This document shows positions 9,019 to 18,039 of a stretch of DNA of 64,000 nucleotides, piece after piece. The notes beneath the pieces are model-generated. The model saw only the letters and a program-made list of their open reading frames with translations, was not told the origin of the DNA and did no database searches. The stretch covers positions 186,001 through 250,000 of the forward strand of contig NZ_CP014337.1 in assembly GCF_002024805.1 (NCBI RefSeq). Reading direction: 5' to 3'. This DNA comes from Elizabethkingia bruuniana (GTDB lineage Bacteria > Bacteroidota > Bacteroidia > Flavobacteriales > Weeksellaceae). Numbering within the stretch: the first letter of the stretch is position 1; every line of letters begins with the position of its first letter. The translations under genes were made by a program, and so were the position numbers.

Positions 9019-9438
9019 ATGAGCGAACTTCAAGATAAATACGCAAGTGTAATTACAGCTGCACAAGGTGCAGGTATCGGCAACTTACAAGTACAAGAAC
9101 AGGACGGAATCCTTTATGTATCTGGTAGTGCTTCCAATTCTGCAGCTAAAGATGCTGTTTGGAATGCTTTAGGAGTAATAGATCCTAATTTTACAGCTTC
9201 AGATATCAATGTAGATGTACAGGTATCAGGTCTTCCTGCAGGTACAAACCTTACGGTAAATACTGAGTCTACTAACCTTAACATTCGTGAAACGCCAAGT
9301 ACTGAAGGCAATATCGTAGGTAAAGCAGCTAAAGGAGAATTAGTAACTTTAGTAGAGCAAACCAACGGCGAATGGTGGTTGGTAAGAACTAAGGATGGTG
9401 AACAAGGTTATGCTTATTCAAGATATTTACAAGCGTAA
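9019..9438 (+). CDS. BON plus bacterial SH3 domain protein
   Basis: An N-terminal BON-like domain (residues 10-70, QEQDGILYVSGSA) is joined to a C-terminal SH3b domain (80-139, LNIRETPSTEGNIVGKAAKG and WWLVRTKDGEQGYAYSRYL). No signal peptide is visible, which is odd for a peptidoglycan-binding SH3b protein unless it acts in the cytoplasm or leaves by another route. It follows the BON lipoprotein by 6 bp and ends at a strong terminator. Confidence 0.8.
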   Translation: MSELQDKYASVITAAQGAGIGNLQVQEQDGILYVSGSASNSAAKDAVWNALGVIDPNFTASDINVDVQVSGLPAGTNLTVNTESTNLNIRETPSTEGNIVGKAAKGELVTLVEQTNGEWWLVRTKDGEQGYAYSRYLQA

Positions 9439-9466
9439 ATCACTATAAAAATAGTTAAAAAGTATT

Positions 9467-9503
9467 AAAACTAACTCCCGTGCTTGGGAGTTAGTTTTTT
9501 TTT
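9467..9503 (+). terminator. terminator after the BON/SH3 operon
   Basis: The stem AAAACTAACTCCC/GGGAGTTAGTTTT with a 6-nt loop is followed by a long T run. Confidence 0.9.
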
Positions 9504-9541
9504 ATTCTATTTTCGCCTCGCAAACTAATTAACACCTGAAT

Positions 9542-12304
9542 ATGAGAAAATTATTTCTACTCTTTATCCTGCTTATGGGGATTTCACACTACGGACAATC
9601 ACTAAATCTTACAGGTAAAATAGTAGACCAAAGCGGCAAGCCAATTGAAGATGCTACCGTCTATTTACTAAAACAGAAAGATTCATCAATTATTAACTAT
9701 ACCAATTCCGGGAAAGAAGGAAACTTCAGTCTGAAGTTTGATAAAATACAGGAACCTGTATTGTTTAAGGTAAATGCCGAGCAACAAAAAGAGTATAGTA
9801 AAATCTATGACAAACTTGAAAGCTCACAAAAACTTGATGTAATAAAATTGATTACGGAGGTTTCCAAAAATATTGCCGGAGTAGAAATTAAAGGTGCTCC
9901 GCCAGTAAAAGTAAAAAAAGATACACTGGAATTTAATGCTGCTTCTTTCAAAGTAAAACCAGACGGAAAGGTAGAGGAATTGATTAAATCTTTACCCGGA
10001 TTTGAAATTAGTAACGATGGTAAAATTACAGCTAATGGTAAAGAAGTGGATCAGATACTGGTAAACGGAAAGCCTTTCTTTGATAAGGATGGTAAAATTG
10101 CACTTAAAAATCTGCCTGCAGATTTAATCAAGAAAATTCAGGTAACGACTAGTAAGACAGAAGAAGAAAGGGTAAAAGGAGAGAAAGGGAAGTCTAATAA
10201 TATGAGTGTAAACCTTACCATAGACGAGAAAAAGAATAAAGGGTTTATGGCAAGAATCTACGCAGGCTATGGATCAGATAAACGTTATGAAGGTAGTGCT
10301 ATACTCAGTTATTTTAAGAATAATACTAAAATAAGCCTTTTAGCCTCCTCTAATAATATTAACGTTTCCGGCTTTAAAAGTGATGAGGTATACGAAAGTA
10401 TGGGGTATGGGAGAAATGCCAATCTGATCCAGGGAAATAGTTATGTTCAGGAGGGGAACCGGATCATGGTTTCTTCGGGAGACAACGGCGGTGGTGTTTT
10501 ACGCTCTACAATGGTTGGAGTTAACTATTCTGATGAACTAGGTAAAGATGCAAGCCTTAATAGTTTAAGTCTGTTATATTCTAAAAATAATAGAGAAACC
10601 CGATCGGTATCAGATAGAACCACACTATTAACAGATTATGCACTGAGAACCAAATCTCAGAATTCTGGTGAAAATGATAGCAGTCAGTATAGTTTGGAAA
10701 ACAGCTTCAGAATAAAACTGGATAAGAATACCAATTTCTATTTATCCAACTCATTCCTTACCAATAACGGAACAAATATTAGTACGGGCGCATCTTCTAC
10801 CTTCAGGGATGGTACATTGTTAAATGAGAATAATTCCTATAATAAAAATGATTCCAGAAACAATTCCGGACAATCACGAATTTATTTTTCCAGAAAATTA
10901 AATGAAAAGGGAAGAAGGGTTGGCTTTAGCATGTCAGGAAGTGCCGGAGAGTTAGTGAATGATAATCTGATTAAATCCGAAACACTCTTTAATCAGGATC
11001 CTGATAAAAATGATATCAGAAATCAGAGATTATATAGTAAAAATCTTAACAACCGTTATGATATTTCTGCTGATTATGCAGAACCTGTATCGGATTCAGC
11101 AAAAGTATCTTTAAGCATGGGCTATAGTACATCTTATAATCGCAATAGCAGAGATGTAAATGATTTTAATTCTGTGACAGGAGATTACTCGAAATTTAAT
11201 GTTGATTTATCTAATAATATGCGTCAACAAAATAATTCTCTTGTTCCCGGGATTGGCTATGAAATGAATAAGAAAAATCTTAATATCTGGGCATCTACAA
11301 ATCTTAATATCTCGCAAATGGATGTTAATGCCCGCTACAACGGACAGGATTATCAGCTGAATAAAAATTTTGTTCTTCCAGAGTTTAATTTTAATATTTG
11401 GGGGAATAAGAACGGAAAAAACATGTCAATGTATGTAAGAAGTAGCTATGATATTCCTTCAGCAATGCAGCTGACTCCTTATGAAGATAGATCCAATCCA
11501 TTAATTTCTTACAAAGGAAATCCGGATCTGAAGAATACCTGGAGGTTTTATGGAAATATGTATTATAGCAAATACAATCAGCTGAAAAATACAAATCTAT
11601 ACTTCAATGTTAATTTCAATTATCAGGATAATGATGTTACCAATAACCGTCATTTTAATAAAGAGACAGGTGGACAGGAAATTACTTATATAAATGTGAG
11701 CGGAAACAAAAGTGTTTATTTCGGATCAGGATATACCAAGACCTATAAATGGAAAGATAATAAACTAACCTTTGGCCCACGTATAAGTGTTAATCATAGA
11801 TTTACCAATGGTTTTGTTGACGGAGACAGATATACAAGTGCAGCTTACTCAGTAACTCCGGGAATTAATTTGACATATGAAATTAAAGACAAGATGACGA
11901 TAAAACCATCTTATTCCCTAAGCTATAACCAGACAGATTACAAAAACTATGTATTGGATCAATCGCACACCACAAGCAATGTTTTCAGCCTGCAGTCTAT
12001 CAATTATTTCGGAAAGAATCAGGATTTTACAATAGAGAATAATTTTACATATACGACTAATACTAATATTGCTCCGGGCTTCAAAAAAGATTTCTATTTC
12101 TGGAATGCCAGTTTGGGTTATACTTTCCTTAAAAAGCAAATGACTGCCAAGGTAATGGTTTATGATGTACTAAATCAGAACCAGAGTGTGAAAAGAGTAA
12201 TTACAGATACTTATATTGAGGATCGTGAAGACCTTATTCTGAAAAGATATGTAATGTTTACACTTAGTTATAAGTTTAACAAATTTGGTAGCAAGAAAGG
12301 TTAA
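9542..12304 (+). CDS. outer-membrane beta-barrel protein (TonB-receptor-like, carboxypeptidase-regulatory N-terminus)
   Basis: A signal peptide (1-18) is followed by a CarboxypepD_reg-like beta sandwich (20-105, LTGKIVDQSGKPIEDATVYL), a plug-like segment (VDQILVNGKPFFDKDG near residue 176) and a barrel of about 650 residues rich in alternating beta strands, ending in MFTLSYKFNKFGSKKG. This fits the Bacteroidota OMP_b-brl_3 group of TonB-receptor relatives. No TonB box or substrate clue was recognised, and no SusD-type partner follows. Monocistronic, with a good terminator. Confidence 0.8.
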   Translation: MRKLFLLFILLMGISHYGQSLNLTGKIVDQSGKPIEDATVYLLKQKDSSIINYTNSGKEGNFSLKFDKIQEPVLFKVNAEQQKEYSKIYDKLESSQKLDVIKLITEVSKNIAGVEIKGAPPVKVKKDTLEFNAASFKVKPDGKVEELIKSLPGFEISNDGKITANGKEVDQILVNGKPFFDKDGKIALKNLPADLIKKIQVTTSKTEEERVKGEKGKSNNMSVNLTIDEKKNKGFMARIYAGYGSDKRYEGSAILSYFKNNTKISLLASSNNINVSGFKSDEVYESMGYGRNANLIQGNSYVQEGNRIMVSSGDNGGGVLRSTMVGVNYSDELGKDASLNSLSLLYSKNNRETRSVSDRTTLLTDYALRTKSQNSGENDSSQYSLENSFRIKLDKNTNFYLSNSFLTNNGTNISTGASSTFRDGTLLNENNSYNKNDSRNNSGQSRIYFSRKLNEKGRRVGFSMSGSAGELVNDNLIKSETLFNQDPDKNDIRNQRLYSKNLNNRYDISADYAEPVSDSAKVSLSMGYSTSYNRNSRDVNDFNSVTGDYSKFNVDLSNNMRQQNNSLVPGIGYEMNKKNLNIWASTNLNISQMDVNARYNGQDYQLNKNFVLPEFNFNIWGNKNGKNMSMYVRSSYDIPSAMQLTPYEDRSNPLISYKGNPDLKNTWRFYGNMYYSKYNQLKNTNLYFNVNFNYQDNDVTNNRHFNKETGGQEITYINVSGNKSVYFGSGYTKTYKWKDNKLTFGPRISVNHRFTNGFVDGDRYTSAAYSVTPGINLTYEIKDKMTIKPSYSLSYNQTDYKNYVLDQSHTTSNVFSLQSINYFGKNQDFTIENNFTYTTNTNIAPGFKKDFYFWNASLGYTFLKKQMTAKVMVYDVLNQNQSVKRVITDTYIEDREDLILKRYVMFTLSYKFNKFGSKKG

Positions 12305-12322
12305 AACTAAAGAAAGAAAATA

Positions 12323-12355
12323 AAAAAATGGTCAGATTTTTTCTGACCATTTTTT
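12323..12355 (+). terminator. terminator after the beta-barrel gene
   Basis: The stem AAAATGGTCAG/CTGACCATTTT is followed by T residues. Nearly the same stem recurs at 60764-60794. Confidence 0.85.
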
Positions 12356-12399
12356 ATGTTTTTATAAGTCTTGAAAGAGACAATAAATCTATAGTTAGA

Positions 12400-12840
12400 C
12401 TATGGTGCCCAATAATAAAAATTAGATTCTGTATCTAATTGAAAATCGGTTTTAGGATATAAATTGTTTCCAACCCTATTTGTTTTCGACGTTTCCAGAG
12501 AGAGCTGGCAAGCTCCGGTTTCTCTGCATAGCTCTTTTGCCTTATCTATCAATGCTACAGAAATACCCTTTTGGCGATATTCTTCTTCTACATAAAGATC
12601 ATTCAGTATCCATAGTTTTTTCATTCTTGTGGAAGAAAACAATGGGTACAATAGGGTAAAGCCTACAACCTTTTGATCAACTTCAGCAATGTAAATCACT
12701 GATTCATTCCGGGAAATTCTTTCTTCAAGAAAAGATTTCGCTGTTTCATAATCTGCTGTTTTTTTGTAAAAATCTCTGTATTTTTCAAAAATAATCGTTA
12801 GAGATTCCAAATCATGAAGTGTTGCAAGTCTTATTTCCAT
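12400..12840 (-). CDS. GNAT-family N-acetyltransferase
   Basis: A 146-residue single-domain acetyltransferase. VEEEYRQKGISVALIDKA near residue 80 is the acetyl-CoA pyrophosphate-binding motif (Q/R-x-x-G-x-S/A), preceded by strand IYIAEVDQKVVGFTLLYP. It starts 2 bp after panC ends on the same strand, so the genes are co-transcribed. The acceptor substrate is unknown. Confidence 0.82.
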   Translation of the reverse strand: MEIRLATLHDLESLTIIFEKYRDFYKKTADYETAKSFLEERISRNESVIYIAEVDQKVVGFTLLYPLFSSTRMKKLWILNDLYVEEEYRQKGISVALIDKAKELCRETGACQLSLETSKTNRVGNNLYPKTDFQLDTESNFYYWAP

Positions 12841-12842
12841 GG

Positions 12843-13688
12843 TTAATCCAGATGCATATTATCAATTAACCTCACTTCACCTACAAATACAACAATAAAT
12901 GCTCTATAGCTCTTATCCTTATAGAAAAAGTCAGTTTCCTTGAGTGTTTCTTCATCTGCAATCAGAAAATATTCTAATTCGTAGTCCGATTGTTCAAAAA
13001 TTTCTTCAACCCGTTTTTTTATTTCCGGAATGCTTATTACCCGGAACCATTCATTAACCTTTACTAAAGTTTTGTAAATAAGTGTAGCTCCTTCGTTTCT
13101 TTCGTCTTCAGATAAACGAGCGTTTCTGGAGCTTAAAGCCAAACCATTTTCTGCTCTGTAAATAGGCACGCCATGGATATTAATCGGAAATTTTTCTATC
13201 TCAACAAGCTTTTTAATAATAGCCAGCTGCTGATAATCTTTTTCTCCAAAATAAGCATTATCAGGTTGTACCTGACGGAATAATTCCGAAACTACAGTTC
13301 CTACACCATCAAAATGACCCGGACGGAATTTTCCCTCCATTTCATTTTCAATACCACCAAAATCATAATGTTTGCTTTCTGCTTTTGCAGGGTATATATC
13401 TTCAATAGTTGGAATATAAACAGCATCTACACCTGCTTTTTCAAGCATTGCAATGTCATTTTCTTCAGTACGGGGATATTTCTTCAGATCATCAGGATTA
13501 TTAAACTGTGTAGGGTTTACAAACACAGACGAAATTACGATGTCATTATCCTTTCGTGCTTCTTTGTATAAGGACATGTGTCCATCGTGTAAAGCTCCCA
13601 TTGTTGGGGCAAAACCAATCTTTTTACCTTCTTTTTTTACTGCTGCAATATAATCGCTGAGACTCTGGCGATTGCGGAGAATTTCCAT
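12843..13688 (-). CDS. panC: pantoate--beta-alanine ligase
   Basis: Condenses pantoate and beta-alanine using ATP to make pantothenate, the coenzyme A precursor. Family motifs are present: GFAPTMGALHDGHMSL with the HIGH-like element near residue 32, FGEKDYQQL near 150, and ALSSRNARLS near 185. I place the start at the ATG at 13688 (MEILRNRQ) rather than an upstream TTG at 13706, because a TAATTTTG -7 box occupies 13704-13711 and transcription would begin downstream of the TTG. It is co-transcribed with the GNAT gene. Confidence 0.92.
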   Translation of the reverse strand: MEILRNRQSLSDYIAAVKKEGKKIGFAPTMGALHDGHMSLYKEARKDNDIVISSVFVNPTQFNNPDDLKKYPRTEENDIAMLEKAGVDAVYIPTIEDIYPAKAESKHYDFGGIENEMEGKFRPGHFDGVGTVVSELFRQVQPDNAYFGEKDYQQLAIIKKLVEIEKFPINIHGVPIYRAENGLALSSRNARLSEDERNEGATLIYKTLVKVNEWFRVISIPEIKKRVEEIFEQSDYELEYFLIADEETLKETDFFYKDKSYRAFIVVFVGEVRLIDNMHLD

Positions 13689-13703
13689 ATTCTGAAATTT
13701 GAG

Positions 13704-13711
13704 CAAAATTA
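13704..13711 (-). promoter_or_regulatory. -7 promoter box (TAATTTTG) for panC
   Basis: An exact TAnnTTTG match on the minus strand, 16 bp before the ATG. It decides the panC start. Confidence 0.45.
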
Positions 13712-13751
13712 TTAAAAAATGTTAATTAAAATGTATTACTGGAAAAAGTTG

Positions 13752-13759
13752 TATTTTTG
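13752..13759 (+). promoter_or_regulatory. -7 promoter box (TATTTTTG) for the glycogen-synthase-like gene
   Basis: An exact TAnnTTTG match 41 bp before the ATG at 13800. It is divergent from the panC promoter box about 40 bp away. Confidence 0.45.
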
Positions 13760-13799
13760 TAAAATTAACCATCTTAATTACTACTAGAGAAAGATTATT

Positions 13800-14570
13800 A
13801 TGCCGAACCAGAAAATTCTATACGTCACTTCCGAGCTATTTCCGTACCAAGAAGACAGTAACATGGCTACGATGGTGAATAAGATGGCCTTGAGAATGTA
13901 CAATGACGGAAATGATGTTCGTGTTTTCATGCCAAGATTTGGAATGATCAGCGAGCGTAAATTTCAGCTTCACGAAGTGATTCGTCTATCAGGGATGAAC
14001 ATCATCATCAACGACCTTGACCAGCCTTTGTTAATTAAAGTTGCCTCTTTACCAAACGAAAGAATGCAGGTGTACTTTATCGATAACGAGGAATATTTCA
14101 AGAGAAAACAACTTTATTTCGATGATGAAGGAGTCGCTTTTTCAGATAATGACGAGCGCGCAATTTTCTTCGCAAGAGGAGTTATCGAAACAATTAAAAA
14201 ACTAAACTGGGTACCGGATGTTATCCACCTGAATGGCTGGATGGCTTCATTCATTCCGTTATACCTTAAAACGTTCTATAAGAACGATGACTATTTTAAA
14301 GATACTAAGCTTGTTGTTTCCATCTACAATGAGAAAGATGCAGCCTTTGAAAATAATATTGAAGAAAAACTAAAATTTGACAATATCGAAGGACTTACTG
14401 CGTTAGATAAACCAAGCTTCAGAAAATTTGTCGGAGAAAGTCTTCAGTTAGTAGATATTGTACTGAAAGGAGATGAATCTTTGGAAGATGATCTGGAATC
14501 TATGTATACTGGTACTACATCCGACAAAAAGGATTTTGTAAGTGCCGACGCTATTAACCAAGTGTACTAA
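13800..14570 (+). CDS. glycogen/starch synthase N-terminal (GT5-like) domain protein
   Basis: The 256 residues match only the N-terminal half of ADP-glucose glycogen synthases: KILYVTSELFPYQEDSNMA at the start, then VFMPRFGMI and PDVIHLNGWMAS near residue 140. The C-terminal GT-B domain with the nucleotide-sugar site is absent, and so is the usual KTGGL (here QEDSN). Catalysis as a normal glycogen synthase is therefore unlikely. Short forms like this are known in Flavobacteriia. It lies 28 bp before a DUF4270 lipoprotein gene and may be co-transcribed with it and glmS. Confidence 0.75.
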   Translation: MPNQKILYVTSELFPYQEDSNMATMVNKMALRMYNDGNDVRVFMPRFGMISERKFQLHEVIRLSGMNIIINDLDQPLLIKVASLPNERMQVYFIDNEEYFKRKQLYFDDEGVAFSDNDERAIFFARGVIETIKKLNWVPDVIHLNGWMASFIPLYLKTFYKNDDYFKDTKLVVSIYNEKDAAFENNIEEKLKFDNIEGLTALDKPSFRKFVGESLQLVDIVLKGDESLEDDLESMYTGTTSDKKDFVSADAINQVY

Positions 14571-14598
14571 ACCAAGTAGCCAATTTTTGATATAAATA

Positions 14599-16122
14599 AT
14601 GAAGAAAATAAAGATAATCGCTAACGTTTGTTTTGTTGCGACTATAGGTCTGTTTACGCTGACTTCTTGTGAAGCTGATGCTGATAACCTGGGAAGCCAG
14701 TTCTTAGATGGTAATGCCGCAAACGGACAGGAATTAAGTTATGATGTTATCGCATATAATATAGATAATAAAGATTCTATACGTAGTGATTCCAAAAATT
14801 TGACTAATGCTATTTTAGGAGCATTTGATGAACCTGTATTCGGGATGCACAAGGCTGCCTATGTTACACAATTGCGTCCTTCTGCTTATGGTACAGATTT
14901 CGGAACTAATCCAAAAGTGGACTCTGTAGTATTGCAAATTCTTCCAAGCTATGTAACAGATTCTGTTACAACAACAACTACTACAATTAACAAAGTTTCA
15001 ACAGATCAGGATTCTACAAAAACAGTTAATACTTATCCGTTGACAAAATATGGAAGATCTAAAATAGGTGGAAATCCTGTGAAATTTACAGTAAGAGTAG
15101 CTGAAGTTGGAGATTTCCTTTATGACAATGCCACAACAGTTTTTTCTAATAAGACTGTTACCGAAGTAACTCCTTTAGGTTCTAAAGTAATTAATGGTAA
15201 TGTGAGTGGTGTGAAAATTACCAAAGTAGGAGATAACTCGGAACTACTTAGTAGAGATCCTGGAATCAGAGTTTCTTTGGATAAAAATTTCTTCCAGAAT
15301 AAAATTATAGCTAAACAAGGGCAAAATGTTTTAAGTGATGCTGCATCTTTTATCAGATATTTCCGTGGATTAAGACTTTCAGTTGACGAGAATGATGGAT
15401 TCTTATTCAACCTTAATCCGAATACAATGTCTGTTACAATGTATTATTCCAATGATGTTACAAAAGATAATACAACTACAAGGCAAGCTAATACTTATAC
15501 ATTCGATTTAGGCTCTTCAAATACCCATTTCAGTCAGTTTACATTTACAAGACCATCAGCTTACACAACAGCAATGGGGAATGTTAACAAAACAACGGGT
15601 GATACCAAATTATATCTTCAGGGAGCTGGTGGTAATGGTGCTGAATTTGTAATTCCTGCATCAACTATCCAGGCATTGAAAAATATATATACGCAAAACA
15701 AAGCCGGAATATTGACTGCTAAAATCAGATTGTATTCAGATGCTAATACATGGAAAAGTGTTTTTGCAAAACCTTCTACTTTTACAGTACTCCAGAAGGA
15801 TATGAAACAGTTTATGGATGACCAAGCTGCATTGGGTGGAGCTGGCTATATCCGAGTAAAAGCGACTGATCTGGATAAGAACCCTGCTTATTATGATATT
15901 ACGATTACCCAGACGGTAAAAAATATCGTAGAGAAAGATGCTGAAAATAAACCTATTGTGATTAATGTTGGTGACTTTACAACAAATTCACAAACAGGAG
16001 CACTTTTAGGATGGAACTATACCTCAAGAGCTTATACACCAAACAGAGTTGTATTAGTTGGAACTGATCCTGCAAATACAACACAAAAAGCTCAGCTGAA
16101 GGTTATTTACACTAAAAAATAA
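14599..16122 (+). CDS. DUF4270 lipoprotein
   Basis: A lipoprotein signal ends at LTSCEADADN (Cys near residue 26). The remaining 480 residues are beta-rich and match the Bacteroidota DUF4270 family by pattern (LGAFDEPVFGMHKAAYVTQL near residue 73, then VDSVVLQI). The exact function is unknown; it is probably tethered to the outer or inner membrane. It lies 12 bp before glmS and may share a message with it. Confidence 0.78.
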   Translation: MKKIKIIANVCFVATIGLFTLTSCEADADNLGSQFLDGNAANGQELSYDVIAYNIDNKDSIRSDSKNLTNAILGAFDEPVFGMHKAAYVTQLRPSAYGTDFGTNPKVDSVVLQILPSYVTDSVTTTTTTINKVSTDQDSTKTVNTYPLTKYGRSKIGGNPVKFTVRVAEVGDFLYDNATTVFSNKTVTEVTPLGSKVINGNVSGVKITKVGDNSELLSRDPGIRVSLDKNFFQNKIIAKQGQNVLSDAASFIRYFRGLRLSVDENDGFLFNLNPNTMSVTMYYSNDVTKDNTTTRQANTYTFDLGSSNTHFSQFTFTRPSAYTTAMGNVNKTTGDTKLYLQGAGGNGAEFVIPASTIQALKNIYTQNKAGILTAKIRLYSDANTWKSVFAKPSTFTVLQKDMKQFMDDQAALGGAGYIRVKATDLDKNPAYYDITITQTVKNIVEKDAENKPIVINVGDFTTNSQTGALLGWNYTSRAYTPNRVVLVGTDPANTTQKAQLKVIYTKK

Positions 16123-16134
16123 AAACACAAACAA

Positions 16135-17985
16135 ATGTGCGGAATAGTAGGATATACAGGCTTTAGAGACGCCTATGATATTGTAGTTAACGGTCTTAAG
16201 AGATTAGAGTACCGTGGTTATGATAGTGCAGGGATCGTTTTAGAAAGTGCACAAAATAAACTTGAATTAAAGAAAACAAAAGGTAAGGTTTCTGATCTTG
16301 AAGAAATTGCAGAAGGATTAAAAAACACTGCACATATCGGAATGGGGCACACTCGTTGGGCAACTCACGGTGTACCTAGCGACAGAAACTCACACCCGCA
16401 TCTTTCCAATAATGGTAAAATTGCATTAATCCACAATGGTATTATTGAAAACTATGATACCATTAAAACAATGCTTACTCAGAAAGGTTTCGTATTTCAT
16501 TCTGAAACCGATACTGAAGTACTGGCTAACTTCATTCAGTATTTTATGGATGAATCCGGTAAAGACTTTCCTGAAGCAGTAAGAACAGCACTAAGTGAAG
16601 TTTATGGAGCTTATGCGGTAGCTGTTTTACATGAAGATCACCCGGGACAATTTGTTGTAGGAAGATTAAGCTCTCCTTTAGCAATTGGTTTAGGGGATAA
16701 CGAATATTTCATTGCTTCTGATGCTTCTCCATTCGTTGAGTTTACAAAAGAAGCGATTTATCTGGAAGACGGACATATGGCTCTTATCTCTTTAGAAGGA
16801 GGAGTAGATATCCGCGTAATCAACGATAATACAAAAGTAGATGCTCAGATTCAGGAACTGAAGTTGAGCCTTGAGCAGATTGAAAAAGGAGGATACGATC
16901 ATTTCATGTTAAAAGAAATTTTCGAACAGCCTAAATCTATTCATGATACAATGCGAGGAAGAATACTTTTAGATGAAGGTATTATCAAAATGGCTGGTAT
17001 CTGGGACAATCTGGACAGAATTAAAAAAGCAAAAAGAATTGTTATTATTGCTTGTGGTACTTCTTGGCATGCAGGCCTTATCGGTGAATATCTTATCGAA
17101 GAGTTTGCAAGAATACCTGTTGAAGTAGAATATGCTTCGGAATTCCGTTACAGAAATCCAATCATAGGACCTAAAGATGTTGTTATTGCAATTTCTCAGT
17201 CTGGTGAGACAGCAGATACAATGGCAGCTATTAAATTGGCAAAAGAAAAAGGAGCATTTGTATATGGAATTTGTAATGTAATCGACTCTTCAATTGCTCG
17301 TATTACAGATGCAGGTTCTTATACACACGCAGGTCCGGAAATCGGAGTAGCTTCTACAAAAGCATTTACGGCACAGTTAACGATCCTTTCTCTTATTGCT
17401 CTGAAATTAGGTAAGCACAACGGTAATCTTAACAATACAGAATTCATGAAATATCTGTATGAATTAGATGCCCTTCCTAAGAAGGTAGAAGAAGTATTGG
17501 AGTCTTCACACGATACTGTGAAGAAAATGGCAAAAGATTTTGTTGAATCTACCAACTTCCTGTATTTAGGTAGAGGTTATAACTTCCCTGGTGCTCTTGA
17601 AGGTGCTCTAAAATTGAAAGAAATTTCTTATATCCATGCTGAGGGTTATCCTGCAGCCGAAATGAAGCACGGTCCGATTGCACTAATCGACGAAAATATG
17701 CCGGTAGCCATTATTGCTCCTAAACTGGGACATTATGATAAAATTGTAAGTAACGTTCAGGAGATTAAGGCAAGAAAAGGAAAAGTTATCGCTATTGTAA
17801 ACAAAGGCGATACTCAGGTTGCTAACATGGCAGATTATGTAATTGAATTCCCTGAAACTTCTGAGTGTTTCTCTCCGATAGTTTCCGCTATTCCATTACA
17901 GTTATTATCTTACTACATTGCAGTTTACAGAGGTGCAAACGTAGATCAGCCAAGAAACCTGGCAAAATCTGTTACAGTAGAATAA
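16135..17985 (+). CDS. glmS: glutamine--fructose-6-phosphate aminotransferase (isomerizing)
   Basis: Makes glucosamine-6-phosphate for peptidoglycan and lipopolysaccharide. Catalytic Cys2 is in MCGIVGYTGF, the glutaminase motif HTRWATHG lies near residue 70, two SIS sugar-binding domains fill residues 290-600 (ACGTSWHAG, SQSGETADT), and the typical C-terminus PRNLAKSVTVE is intact. Its 616 residues are full length. No glmS ribozyme is expected or seen. It ends at a terminator that overlaps the leader of the next gene. Confidence 0.96.
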   Translation: MCGIVGYTGFRDAYDIVVNGLKRLEYRGYDSAGIVLESAQNKLELKKTKGKVSDLEEIAEGLKNTAHIGMGHTRWATHGVPSDRNSHPHLSNNGKIALIHNGIIENYDTIKTMLTQKGFVFHSETDTEVLANFIQYFMDESGKDFPEAVRTALSEVYGAYAVAVLHEDHPGQFVVGRLSSPLAIGLGDNEYFIASDASPFVEFTKEAIYLEDGHMALISLEGGVDIRVINDNTKVDAQIQELKLSLEQIEKGGYDHFMLKEIFEQPKSIHDTMRGRILLDEGIIKMAGIWDNLDRIKKAKRIVIIACGTSWHAGLIGEYLIEEFARIPVEVEYASEFRYRNPIIGPKDVVIAISQSGETADTMAAIKLAKEKGAFVYGICNVIDSSIARITDAGSYTHAGPEIGVASTKAFTAQLTILSLIALKLGKHNGNLNNTEFMKYLYELDALPKKVEEVLESSHDTVKKMAKDFVESTNFLYLGRGYNFPGALEGALKLKEISYIHAEGYPAAEMKHGPIALIDENMPVAIIAPKLGHYDKIVSNVQEIKARKGKVIAIVNKGDTQVANMADYVIEFPETSECFSPIVSAIPLQLLSYYIAVYRGANVDQPRNLAKSVTVE

Positions 17986-18010
17986 ATATCATATTGAGTA
18001 TAATCGAAAA

Positions 18011-18037
18011 CCTGAGTATCTTTGCTCAGGTTTTTTT
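18011..18037 (+). terminator. terminator after glmS
   Basis: The hairpin CCTGAG-TATCTTTG-CTCAGG with a T run ends 3 bp before the next ATG. It argues that the TTG at 18022 is not a start and that the following gene has a very short leader or depends on readthrough. Confidence 0.7.
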
Positions 18038-18039
18038 GT

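Noticed and set aside
15990-16135. glmS ribozyme
   Set aside because: glmS begins 12 bp after the DUF4270 gene, leaving no room; the ribozyme is a Firmicutes feature.
18022-18039. TTG start for the FAD oxidoreductase
   Set aside because: It lies inside the glmS terminator hairpin; the ATG at 18040 gives a normal Rossmann N-terminus.
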